DNA of 64,000 nucleotides from Przewalskia tangutica (taxonomy: Eukaryota; Streptophyta; Magnoliopsida; Solanales; Solanaceae), in contig CM056724.1 of the NCBI GenBank assembly GCA_029844215.1, positions 87,129,093 to 87,193,092 of the forward strand, given 5' to 3'. Shown here piece by piece: positions 45,448 through 56,248 of the stretch (the first letter of the stretch is position 1; every line of letters begins with the position of its first letter). The position numbers and the translations under genes were made by a program. Below the pieces are notes generated by a model. It saw nothing but the letters and a program-made list of their open reading frames with translations. It ran no database searches and was not told where the DNA came from.

Positions 45448-48309
45448 TGTTACATCCAGTAATTCCATAGCTACTAAGTGAGAACATGATTATAGAAATA
45501 AGATTGGAATGTCGGAAGGAAAGGATTTTTACATTCCATAGCTACTAAGTGAGAACATGATTATAGAAATAAGATTGGAATGTCAGAAGGAAAGGATTTT
45601 TACATTTCCTTATACGAAAAATTTTCGAGTTTAATGTGATGACAAGAATTAATTCTAGTAATTGAATTCGTTCCAATATAATTGTGGACTAAGTGTTAAA
45701 TAATTAAGTCTTGGAATTGGAAGACTTGGGTCCGTCGAAATTTCATGAAAAAAATGGCTAAGTGTGGAGATAATTTTTGTGAAGAGAAATACTTGGCCAA
45801 TAGGAGGGTGGCAAGTGCTCCCTCCACTTGTCTTGCAAAGACTCCACATAATTATATATAGATAAGTCTTGAAAGACTTAGAACAAATATCTTCATCCAT
45901 ACAAACCCCCATATCTCTCCTTTCTCTTGAGATTTTCGAAAATCACATATCCAAAGACAAGAACAAGATCAACTTATTTTCTTTCCAAGATTAAGCGCCA
46001 AGACTAAGTTCTAAGCCAAGTTAACCTTGAAATATAGTAAGTCATGGTTTTGGCAAGAAAAGATCTTGAAACCCTAAGCTTATATATGAACTTATGGAAG
46101 GAAAAACATGAAGGCAAGATGGATACAAGCTTGTAGAGGTTACATGTGTATTTGTAACGTAAAGAAGTGGTGCTAAAGTGAAGTAGTGTGTGCCGTGTGT
46201 GTGGACTGTTTTTTGGCTAAGATTTTGGTAATTTTTCTTCTTTCTCTTGAAGTAATTATTAATTACATGTTGTGGTAGTTAGGGAAAGAACTTGTAACAA
46301 GAAAAATGGAGTATAAGAAACCTTTGTGACAATTCGGGTGATTACCGATTTGGGGACAGTTTTGTCGCTTTAAATTTCGTTGGTTATTATTGTTATTTAA
46401 CGTCTCTAATCGCATGTTAAAATGAAGGAAATCATGTTGTTACAAGTTGTTATGGTTTATATAAACATGTTGGAATGTAAGTTGGATTATAAGGAATTGT
46501 GAAAAGGGCTTTAGGGTGTGTTGGCCGAAAACTGCCTAAAACTTTTGGATATTGTGGTGCAATTTCAGGAACTGTTTTGGGGTGCTTTAATGCTGAAAAT
46601 TCAGTATCATTATGAATGTTTAATGTGGTAAAGCGCTAACGTAAGTCCTAAAGGAACAAGAGTATATAAAGGTGTTGTAAGCTTCACATTTTACCATCAT
46701 TGTCATAGAAGTATGGACTATTTTATGGATTGTTTTTATATGGATTAAGGGGCTAAATTTTACACGTAAAGTAGGCGTGTAATCCCCTTTGGTTGCTATT
46801 TTGTTGTGCCCTTAATTGGTTCCTTGTTTATCGTTGAAATTTGCCTTCTTGAAAGGTGGAAAAGTACGTATAAACAGGGGAAGTGCTGCCCGAATTTTTA
46901 TACGAAAGGAGATTCATTATGTAGTATAAGTGTATACTAGTATCATAGAATTGATAGACATGTTATTGGTATTTATAGGTTGAAGTACTACTTGAGACGT
47001 ATTCTAGTTGTCAAGTTGGTGTAGCCTATAAGGTATGTGAACTATCCTTTCTCCTTTGGCATGATATTTGGTTTTCTAAAATGAAAGTCCATTGTATTTT
47101 TAGTTGTATAAAATAAGTGTACGGCAGACGTACATAGTTTTATTGGATCTTAATTCTAAATCGGAAGGCATAATATTGTCTTGGGTTTTCTAAAATGGAA
47201 GATGTGAAAGTGCCTCGATTTTGAAAAGTATAAGTCACTTAGTTTCAAAGGTGTAAGGTACTTGATTTTGGAGGTATACTTGACTTGATTTTAAAAGTGT
47301 AAACTTGATTTTCAAATAGTAAGTGACTTGATGTTTCAAGGCTAGTGCCTTGGGGTTTATAAAGAAAATGATGTACGGCGGACGTACATGGTGTTTTTAG
47401 GTTCAAGTCCTTAATATTACAAGACATGATAGTGTCTTGAGTTTTCTAAAATGAATTTTCATTCATTTTATTCTAATGAGAGTCAAAGATGATTTAACTT
47501 GCACATGGTTGATTTGATAGTTATATGTATATCTATTGGGACGGGTTGGACGATCCGCAACACTTGTATATATATATTGGGACGGGTTGCACGATCCGCA
47601 ACACTAATATATTTATTGGGACGGGTTGCACGATCCACAACACTATTATATAATGGGACGGGTTGCACGATCCGCAACACTAATATAGATATAAATGTAT
47701 TTGATGAGTATATGTGTCGGCGTCCCATGATGTTGACATGACTCTCTGTTAGTTTAAAAGGTACAGTTGGCCCTGATTTTTATATGGCATGGTTTGATCT
47801 AGTATTTGATATTTATACTTGTCCCTGTCATTCTTTGGCCAGTTATGATTTTCTTTACAGTACTTTATGTTTACATACTTAGTACCTGTTGTACTGACCC
47901 CCTTAGGGGGGCTGCGTTCATGCCCTACGGTGTAGGTACTCAGTTTGCTGATCCGCATGCTTAGGATCTTTGCTCAGCTATTGAGATAACTCCATTGTCC
48001 CAGAGTCTAGTCTTTGGTACATTTTTGCTATTACAGGCTTATGTACATTCGAAGTGCAGCGGGGTTTTGTCCATGAATTCTTGTTATACTCTTAGAGGTC
48101 TGTAGTCATATGTGGGTTGAACATATGTACATTTGCAGTTATTTGGGTATTTTATATATACTGTGGCGGCCTTGTCAGCTTGCCAGTTTTATCACGTGAG
48201 TTGTTTTGTTATTTGAATTTTATTCGCTTCCGTTGGTTATATGGGAGGTACGGGTATAAGGGTGCCCAAGTAGGGCACCAGTCGCGGGACCGGGGTTCGG
48301 GTCGTGACA
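45448..48309 (+). repeat. Gypsy C 5' LTR
   Basis: TGTTACATCC to GTCGTGACA. A 72-bp unit starting ATTCCATAGCTAC is duplicated at 45462..45605, unlike the 3' LTR. It contains the TTACACG...CGTGTAA palindrome at 46749..46787, GTACGGCGGACGTAC near 47372, a four-copy minisatellite at 47537..47690, GCGTTCATG near 47911 and the terminal hairpin at 48261..48279. Confidence 0.92.
47537..47690 (+). repeat. LTR C minisatellite, four copies
   Basis: Units of about 36-40 bp with GGGACGGGTTGCACGATCC and GCAACAC followed by an AT-rich tail. The core contains a short inverted repeat GTTGC...GCAAC. Confidence 0.85.
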
Positions 48310-48313
48310 AAAG

Positions 48314-48325
48314 TGGTATCAGAGC
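48314..48325 (+). promoter_or_regulatory. Gypsy C primer-binding site
   Basis: TGGTATCAGAGC, four bases after the LTR end. Confidence 0.9.
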
Positions 48326-50195
48326 GGTTAGTCCTCGGAATGTCTACTGACCGTGTCTAGTAGAGTCTTGGGTATGGGTATGTGTGCACCATACTTATAC
48401 TCAGGAGGCTACATAATATTTAGGATTGGTTTCCCTTCTTCTCACTCTGAGATCGTGAAGTAGAGCTATGTCATTAGGATAATCCTCTCTAACGTATTGT
48501 GGTGTTGCAGCTATGCCTCCGAAAAAGGCAACAGTGGCCTAGAAAGGATTATATGGACTTCGTATCCAGGTTGGTGAAAATTGTTGTATAGCTGGTATGA
48601 TGATGATGTGTATCTATACGAATGTATTTATTTGGTTCCATGTGTGTGTGTTGTCTGAAGTAATTACGAGTCATCATGAGCTGGTTGAGCTTTAAACATT
48701 ACTTGGAAGGTGTGAAGCAATTTAGTGAATCCACACCTAGGCATAATATATGTGCTACTTTGGGAAGTTTAGGAGGTGATGAGTTGTTTAAGAGAGGGAC
48801 GGACTCTTAAGAGATCATGGTTAATTAATTTGATGGCATACCATGTTATTAGATTAAGTTATGTTGAATGCTTAAGTGATACGTGCGAATAATATTGGTA
48901 TGGAGTAAATAGGGTTGTTATGGTTAAGACAACATGATTTTGAGATTATGAGAAGCTACCTTACCCGTATGCGGGGACTGATAATGTAAGCCTGGGACAT
49001 GGAATAATTGAGAACCTTAGAATATTGATAACCGTTGAGACCTTAGATATACAAGGCCTTCTTGAGTAAAAGACTTTACGGTTAATCTTGGTTAAAGTAC
49101 ATGGTATGTATGAAGTGTATTAGTTGTGATTATTCCGTGGTTTGTGTGAAATGAATATGAGTATATGATCTTAGAAGATCACTAGGCCTTCATGAATGGA
49201 GTATTTTACCTATGTTTGAAATTAAATACACAATATGGCAAGTGTGTTGGGTTCCAATTGTTTACCAAGTTGTTAGAATGTGACATAAAGGTATAAGAGG
49301 TTAGTTTGCTGTGGCAACCATGGCCACAATATTTCGAAGTATCCCAAGTTAATACACATAATAAGATAAGTACAAGTATTACGGAGGAAAAACAGAAGAC
49401 ATTATTGGAAGGTTATGTAGGTTATGAAAAGCACATGTCTTAAGGTGACACTTGATGATTAGAATTATAAAGGAAACTGCAATAAGACCTTAAAAAGGTG
49501 ACTTTGATTACACGGGAAGATTATGAAATGAAGATAAGCCCTCTTCCTCGCGTAAATGACGATATTGTGTATTATTAAGAATTTCAGGTATCAAGGCTAG
49601 TAAGCTAAGGTATGCTATAGATATTGGACTGGTGAGATCCTCGGCTTCGGCTACATTGTGCGATATCTACACTTGTACATAACCTTGGAAAAATAGTGTG
49701 TTGAAGGTAATTGAGGACAATACTATCGAGTGATCGAAGAAGTGTTGTAAGAATATAAAGCAATTAATAAGTATGAATGGAACCATATGATCGGGTATCG
49801 AGGTAGAAATACTTGGTGTAATAATAAGTAGAATGAAGGAATATGACAAGGATGATGAAGGTGAATGAAACTCTAATTATGTGGGTTTCACAAGGTATGA
49901 TTACTCCGAGACAGTGTAAGGACCAATAGTAGAGTAATGGGTTACTACTTAACGAGATCAATGAAATCTTTTCCGAAACGCCATTAACAGAAAGTCTTAG
50001 CCATGAGGCAAGTGAAAGAATTGAAATCTGAGTATATGACCAAGTTGGGATGTAGTAACGCCAAGGATGTGAAACAGAAGCGATATTTTAGTATACGTAT
50101 GTGTACCAGAATATCTTGGAATTATGAAGAGTACGACAAGTAAGAAAAGGAATGAACAAGTATTAAAATAGTTGAAGTTGTTTTAATTACGAATA
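48326..50195 (+). other. Gypsy C leader, gag start and non-coding replacement region
   Basis: The leader to about 48510 matches other family members. At 48512 ATGCCTCCGAAAAAGGCAAC would begin gag (MPPKKATVA), but a TAG follows at once. From about 48540 to 50195 no protein domain can be read. The final about 100 bp match, inverted, 4065..4150 of element A. Confidence 0.7.
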
Positions 50196-50645
50196 GTGAG
50201 AAGTCGTGATGATACACGCACTCTAGACTCGACGGCTCCAGTTCTGACCCTTCCTGAGGGATTAGAGGGTTATGTCATTTATTGTGATGCTTCGGGTGTT
50301 GGTCTAGGTTGTGTGTTGATGCAGCATGGTAAGGTGATAGCTTACGCATCCCGACAGCTCAGGAAGCATGAGAGGAACTACCCTACTCATGATTTGGAGT
50401 TAGCGGCAATTATACATGCTTTGAAGATATGGAGACACTATCTATATGGGGTTTATGTTGACATTTATACATATCACAAGAGTCTCCAATATATCTTTAG
50501 ACATAAGGAGCTGAACTTACGACATCGACGGTGGTTAGAGTTACTGAAAGATTATGATGTTGATATTCTATACCACCAAGGGAAAGCCAATGTGGTTGCA
50601 GATGCTCTTAGTCGTAGATCTATGGGTAGTCTGACAGATGTATAG
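50196..50645 (+). pseudogene. Gypsy C RNase H
   Basis: Open for 149 codons: LTLPEGLEGYVIYCDASGVG (first acidic site in YCDAS), VIAYASRQLRKHERNYPTHD, LELAAIIHALKIWRHYLYG and the terminal KANVVADALSRR. Standard Ty3/gypsy RNase H. The reverse transcriptase that should precede it is absent, so it cannot act as part of a functional pol. Confidence 0.92.
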
Positions 50646-50660
50646 TCAGACATAAGGGAA

Positions 50661-51740
50661 ATGGTTCGTGAGATACATCATCTAGCGAGCCTTGGGATCC
50701 GGTTAGTTGATTCCGATGACAGTGGAGTTCGGGTTCGAGAGGTTGCCGAGTCTTCTATCGTAGAAGAGGTAAAGGGGCACCAGTATGAGGATCTGGTTCT
50801 GGTACGGTATAGAGATGCAGCTCTCCGGAAGGAGAAGACTCTATTTGAGGTTGCACTCGATGGGGTGCTACGGTACTAAGGCAGGTTGTGTGTGCCTGAT
50901 GTTGCAGGGCTACGGCAGCATGTTATGGGAGAGGCACACAGTGCTCGGTATTCTATTCATCTGGGGTCAACAAATATGTATCATGACCTTAGATGTGTGT
51001 ATTGGTGGGATGGCCTGAAAAGGGACGTAGCAGGGTTTGTTACTCAATGTCCGAATTGTCAGCAGGTCAAGGTGGAGCTCCAGAAGTCTGGTGGGTTATT
51101 ACAGGTGATAGAAATCCCGACTTGGAAGTGGGAGGTGATTAATATGGATTTTGTTATAGGGTTGCCTCGTACTCAGCAGAAGTGTGACTCCATTTGGGTT
51201 ATTGTGGATAGGCTGACGAAATCAGCCCATTTTCTTCCGATCAGGACTACTTACTCGACTGAGGACTATGCTAGGTTATATATCAGGGAGATTGTGAGAT
51301 TGCACGGGGTTCCTACATCTATTATATCCGACAGAGGAGGTCAATTTACAGCTAACTTCTGGAGGTCATCCAGAAGGGATTGGGGACACAGGTGAGTCTC
51401 AGTACAGCATTCCATCCTCAGACCGATGGGCAGGCAGAACGACTATTCAGACACTTGAGGATATGTTGAGAGTCTGTGTTATCGATTTCAGGGTAGATGG
51501 GAATATCATTTGCCACTCGTTGAGTTTGCGTATAACAGCAGCTACCATTCGAGTATTCAGATGGCCCCGTATGAGGCCTTATATGGGAGGAAGTGCATGT
51601 CACCTATTGGGTGGTTCGATGTGGGCGAGACTAAGTTACTCGGCCCAAACATGATTCAGCAGGTTGTGGATAAGGTGAAGCTTATCCAGGAGATATTATT
51701 AGCAGCACAGAGTCGACAGAAGTCGTATGCAGATAATTGA
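50661..51740 (+). pseudogene. Gypsy C integrase, N-terminal and catalytic core
   Basis: After a linker (50661..50879) a stop replaces the usual Gln before GRLCVPDV. The HHCC zinc-binding region ends CPNCQQVK. Catalytic motifs: INMDFVIGLPRTQ (first Asp), SIISDRGGQFTANFW (second Asp), then after a frameshift near 51395 FHPQTDGQAERTIQTLEDML (Glu) and FAYNSSYHSSIQMAPYEALY. A TGA at 51738 ends this frame. Confidence 0.9.
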
Positions 51741-52225
51741 CGTCGACACTTAGAGTTTCAGATTGATGATTGGGTATTCTTGAAGGTATCACCCATGAAG
51801 GGTGTGATGAGGTTTGGTAAGAAGGGGAAGCTCATCTCGAGGTACATTGGGCCTTACCATATTATTCGTAGAGTATGCAAGGTTGCCTATGAGTTGGATC
51901 TACCAGCAGATTTAGAGGCGGTATATCCGGTCTTCCACGTATCGATGCTACGCAAGCAATTGGTGATCCATCCATAGTCTTCCCCATTGATGATGTCCTG
52001 GTGACAGAGGTGTTGACTTATGAGGAGAGTCCCATAGCCATACTTGATCGCCAGGTTAGACGGTTGCGGACTAAGGATGTGGTTTCCGTCAAGGTATTGT
52101 GGCGGAATGATAATAGGGAAGAGATGACTTGGGAAGCGGAAGATGAGATGATGAGGAAGTATCCTCACTTATTCCCGGTTCCTACAGTTAATTCCAATCC
52201 CTACTTGATTGTTTTGATTTATTAA
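51741..52225 (+). pseudogene. Gypsy C integrase C-terminus and chromodomain-like region
   Basis: FLKVSPMKGVMRFGKKGKL and ISRYIGPYHIIRRVCKVAYE form the GPY/F module. After HVSMLRKQ a shift leads to LTYEESPIAILDRQVRRLR and SVKVLWRNDNREEMTWEAE, resembling the chromodomain-like tail of plant chromoviruses, which targets integration to chromatin marks. Confidence 0.85.
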
Positions 52226-52289
52226 TGAGACTATGTGTTGTATTATTGTCATGTGATGCATCTTTCTGTATAACTTGAAACTTATTGTG

Positions 52290-52350
52290 AACATTCGGGA
52301 CGAATGTTTCTAAGGGGGGAAGAATATTTCTAAGGGGGGGGGGGGGAGAA
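52290..52350 (+). promoter_or_regulatory. Gypsy C polypurine tracts and preceding hairpin
   Basis: A perfect 8-bp inverted repeat AACATTCG/CGAATGTT with a 3-nt loop (52290..52308) is followed by one polypurine tract (TAAGGGGGGAAGA, 52311..52323). A second, expanded tract with 13 consecutive G (52334..52346) abuts the 3' LTR. Confidence 0.85.
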
Positions 52351-55171
52351 TGTTATATCCCGTAATTCTATAGCTACTAAGTGAGAACATGATTATAGAA
52401 ATAAGATTGGAATGTCAGAAGGAAAGGATTTCTACATTTCCTTATACAAAAAAAATTCGAGTTTAATGTGATGACAAGAATTAATTCTAGTAATTGAATT
52501 ATTTCCAATATAATTGTGGACTAAGTGTTAAATAATTAAGTCTTGGCATTGGAAGACTTGGGTCCATCGAAATTTCATGAAAACAATGGCTAAGTGTGGA
52601 GATAATTTTTGTGAAGAGAAATACTTGGCCAATAGGAAGGTGGCAAGTGCTCCCTCCACTTGTCTTGCAAAGACTCCACATAATTATATATAGATAAGTC
52701 TTGAAAGACTTAGAACAAATATCTTCATCCATACAAACCCTCATATCTCTCCTTTCCCTTGAGATTTTCGAAAACCACATATCCAAAGACAAGAACAAGA
52801 TCAACTTATTTCTTTCCAAGATTAAGCGCCAAGACTAAGTTCTAAGCCAAGTTACCTTGCAATATAGTAAGTCACGGTTTTGGCAAGAAAAGATCTTGAA
52901 ACCCGAAGCTTATATATGAACTTATGGAAGGAAAAACATGAAGGCAAGATGGATACAAGCTTGTAGAGGTTACATGTGTATTTGTAACGTAAAGAAGTGG
53001 TGCTAAAGTGAAGTAGTGTGTGTCGTGTGTGTGGACTGTTTTTTGGCTAAGATTTTGGTAATTTTTCTTCTTCCTCTTGAAGTAATTATTTATTACATGT
53101 TGTGGTAGTTAGGGGAAGAACTTGTACAAGAAAAATGGAGTATAAAAAACCTTTGTGACATTTCGGGTGATTACCGATTTGGGGACAGTTCTGTCGCTTT
53201 AAATTTCGTTGGTTATTGTTGTTATTTAACGTCTCTAATCGCATGTTAAAATTAAGGAAATCATGTTGTTACAAGTTGTTATGGTTTATATAAACATGTT
53301 GGAATGTAAATTGGATTATAAGGAATTGTGAAAAGGGCTTTAGGGTGTGTTGGCCGAAAACTGCCTATAACTGTTGGATATTGTTGTGCAATTTCAGGGA
53401 CTATTTTGGGGTGTTTTAATGCTGAAAATTTAGTATCATTATGAATGTTTAATGTGGTAAATCGCTAACGTAAGTCCTAAAGGTACAAGGGTATGTAAAG
53501 GTGTTTTAAGCTTCACATTTTACCCTCATTGTCGTAGAAGTATGGACTGTTTTTATGGACTGTTTTTATATGGATTAAGGGGCTGAATTTTACATATAAA
53601 GTAGGCGTGTAATCCCCTTTGGTTGCTATTTTGTTGTGTCTTTAATTGGTGCCTTGGTTATCGTTGAAATTGGCCTTCTTGAAAGGTGGAAAGGTACGTA
53701 TAAACAGGGGAAGTTCTGCCCGAATTTTTATACAAAAGGAGATTCATTATGTAGTATAAGTGTATACTAGTATCATAGAATTAATAGACGTGTTATTGGT
53801 ATTTATAGGTTGAACTACTACTTGAGACGTATTCTAGTTGTCAAGTTGGTGTAGCCTATAAGGTATGTGAACTATTCTTTCTCCTTTGGCATGATATTTG
53901 GTTTTCTAAAACGAAAGTCCATTGTATTGTTAGTTGTATAAAGTAAGTGTACGGCGGACGTACATAGTTTTATTGGTTCTTAATTCTAAATTGGAAGGCA
54001 TAGTATTGTCTTGGGTTTTCTAAAATGGAAGATGTGAAAGTGCCTCGATTTTGAAAAGTATAAGTCACTTAGTTTCAAAGGTGTAAGTTACTTGATTTTG
54101 GAAGTATACTTGACTTGATTTTAAAAGTGTAAACTTGATTTTCAAAGAGTAAGTGACTTGATGTTTCAAGGCTAGTGTCTTGGGGTTTATAAAGAAAATG
54201 ATGTCTGGACGCATACGGTGCTTTGGGTTCAAGTCCTTAATATTACATGACATGATACTGCCTTGAGTTTTCTAAAATGATTGTTCATTCATTTTATTCT
54301 AATGAGAGTCAAAGATGATTTAACTTGCACAAGGTTGCCTTGATAGTTATCTGTATAGCTATTGGGACGGGTTGCACGATCCGCAAAACTTGTATATATA
54401 TATTAGGACGGGTTGCACTATCCGCAACACTAATATATTTATTGGGACGGGTTGCACGATCCGCAACACTATTATTTATTGGGATGGGTTGCACGATCTG
54501 CAACACTATTATATAATGGGACGGGTTGCACGATCCGCAACACTAATATAGAATAAATGCATTTGATGAGTATATGGGTCGGCGTCCCATGATGTTGACA
54601 TGACTCTCTGTTAGTTTAAAAGGTACAGTTGGCCCTGATTTTTATATGGCACAGTTTGATCTAGTATTTGATATTTATACTTGTCCCTGTCATTCTTTGG
54701 CCAGTTATGATTTTCATTCTCAGATTTTTATGTTTACATAGTTAGTACTGTTGCATCGACTTCTTAGGGCTGCGTTCATGCCCGCAGGTGTAGGTACTCA
54801 GTTTGCTGATCCGCGTGCTTAGGATCTTTGCTCAGCTGTTGAGATAACTCCATTGTCCCAGAGTCTAGTCTTTGGTACATTTTTGCTATTACAGGCTTAT
54901 GTACATTCAGGGGTACGGCGGGGCCTTGTCCCGTCATAGTTACTATTATACTCTTAGAGGTCTGTAGTCATATGTGGGTTGGACATATGTACAGTTGCAG
55001 TTATTTGGGTATTTTATATATACTGTGGCGGCCTTGTCGGCTTGCAAGTTTTATCACCTGAGTTGTGTTGTTATTTGAGTTTTATTCGCTTCCATTGGTT
55101 ATATGAGAGGTACGGGTATAAGGGTGCCCAGGTAGGGCACCAGTCGCGGGCTCGGGGTTCGGGTCGCGACA
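52351..55171 (+). repeat. Gypsy C 3' LTR
   Basis: TGTTATATCCCG to GTCGCGACA, 2,821 bp, closely matching the 5' LTR. Differences include a single copy of the 72-bp unit, a minisatellite with five copies (54361..54545) instead of four, and a decayed TTACATA in the internal palindrome. Confidence 0.92.
54361..54545 (+). repeat. LTR C minisatellite, five copies (3' LTR)
   Basis: Same unit as 47537..47690, with one extra copy carrying GGGATGGGTTGCACGATCTG. Confidence 0.85.
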
Positions 55172-55375
55172 CTTAGTTGTGGGGCTGTTTTGAATGAGTT
55201 TAAACATATACATGTCAACCCATCCAAAAATTGCATTTAATGCTTTTTCGTTAAAGCTAACATTATTCGTTTCTTCTGTAGTCCATTCGGATTCAGGTTT
55301 AACAATAATGTCACATTCCTCATCCGGTGGCAACATTGGTACAATAAAAACAAAGTGAAATAACTCAAATGACAA
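55172..55375 (-). pseudogene. Copia D gag N-terminus (right of gypsy C)
   Basis: The minus strand reads PESEWTTEETNNVSFNEKAL then NAIFGWVDMYMFKLIQ, typical of Sirevirus-like copia gag start. It joins, across the CTTAG duplication, to gag sequence at 45447. The exact start codon is unclear; Met codons occur near 55339 and 55373. Confidence 0.75.
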
Positions 55376-55862
55376 TTCTGTTTTCGAATGTTGGAAATTA
55401 TATCGTCCGACACTAGTAACTACACTTTAGCAAAAAAGAAAAGTTTGAAGAGTAAATGCAGCCGAAATTTAAAGAATACGAAGGATTTAAATTTTTATAA
55501 GTTATATATATAATATAACTTATGATGATCAATGACCAAATGTATTGTATATATTATATACAAATAAACAAATTTCTTTCTTAACAGATTTTTAAGATAA
55601 AACGAAAAGGAATGAAAAGTTGAAGTCGGAGATGAATTCTGCCTGAAAAATCTAACTAAGTAGACATAGACAACCTCTCATTACAATCGCTCCATACAAA
55701 ACTAATCTATAATCTAAACAACAATTGTAATGTTGGACCAAATGATGTTAACACACTCAGGCAACACTAGTGATCCAAACTTTTGAGATGAAATTCCGAG
55801 AGCTCTCTTGGTATTTTTCCTTTCTGATTCTGGATATCGATTCTCTGCAGGCATAATTATTT
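55376..55862 (-). mobile_element. Copia D leader and truncated 5' LTR
   Basis: About 55785..55850 (minus GAGAATCGATATCC to GAGAGCTCTC) matches the end part of copia E's LTR, and the rest is U5/leader. The first about 400 bp of the LTR, including its TG start, are missing at the junction with repeat X copy 3. No clear primer site is seen. Confidence 0.6.
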
Positions 55863-56248
55863 CATTACTTCTCAAACATCATCATTTTGGGAAAATTGAA
55901 CTCAATTTATCCCTAAAAACATTGCTATGCACGTGATTAATATAAATAGAAAAAGAATACATAATTGTAATTATACCTTTAAACACAAGAAATTATCTAT
56001 AATTATTAAGCACATGAAAACATGTATCTGATTAACTACTCTAACTAAGCATTTTTCATTTCTCTTAATTAATTTAAATAATTTAATGTATCTGGTTTCA
56101 TGAAAACATTTATGCATATTCCTATCAAAATTCGTGATTTAGGAGAAATTAGGCAATAAATATCAGGATTTTGCATTAAACTCTTAAGTAATTAATAAGT
56201 TCATGCATTAAAAAACTCGAAGAGGTGTATTTGAAGTCTCATTATTGT
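55863..56248 (-). repeat. Repeat X, copy 3 (inverted)
   Basis: Reverse complement of about 15727..16112, including the segment ending GAGAAGTAATG. Its left edge abuts the truncated copia D LTR and its right edge abuts the second LINE-like copy. Confidence 0.8.

Larger units (their letters stand above)
45448..55171 (+). mobile_element. Gypsy C, chromovirus-type, 9.7 kb with both LTRs
   Basis: Inserted in copia D gag with target duplication CTTAG (45443..45447 and 55172..55176). LTRs 45448..48309 and 52351..55171, initiator-Met primer site at 48314..48325, polypurine tract at 52331..52350. Internally only RNase H, integrase and a chromodomain-like C-terminus are recognisable; gag, protease and RT are gone and about 1.6 kb of non-coding sequence stands in their place. 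Confidence 0.95.

Noticed and set aside
47499..47741. Frames on both strands over 80 codons at the LTR C array (also 54309..54516)
   Set aside because: Produced by the minisatellite unit; repeated peptides mirror the DNA repeat and no start or domain is supported.
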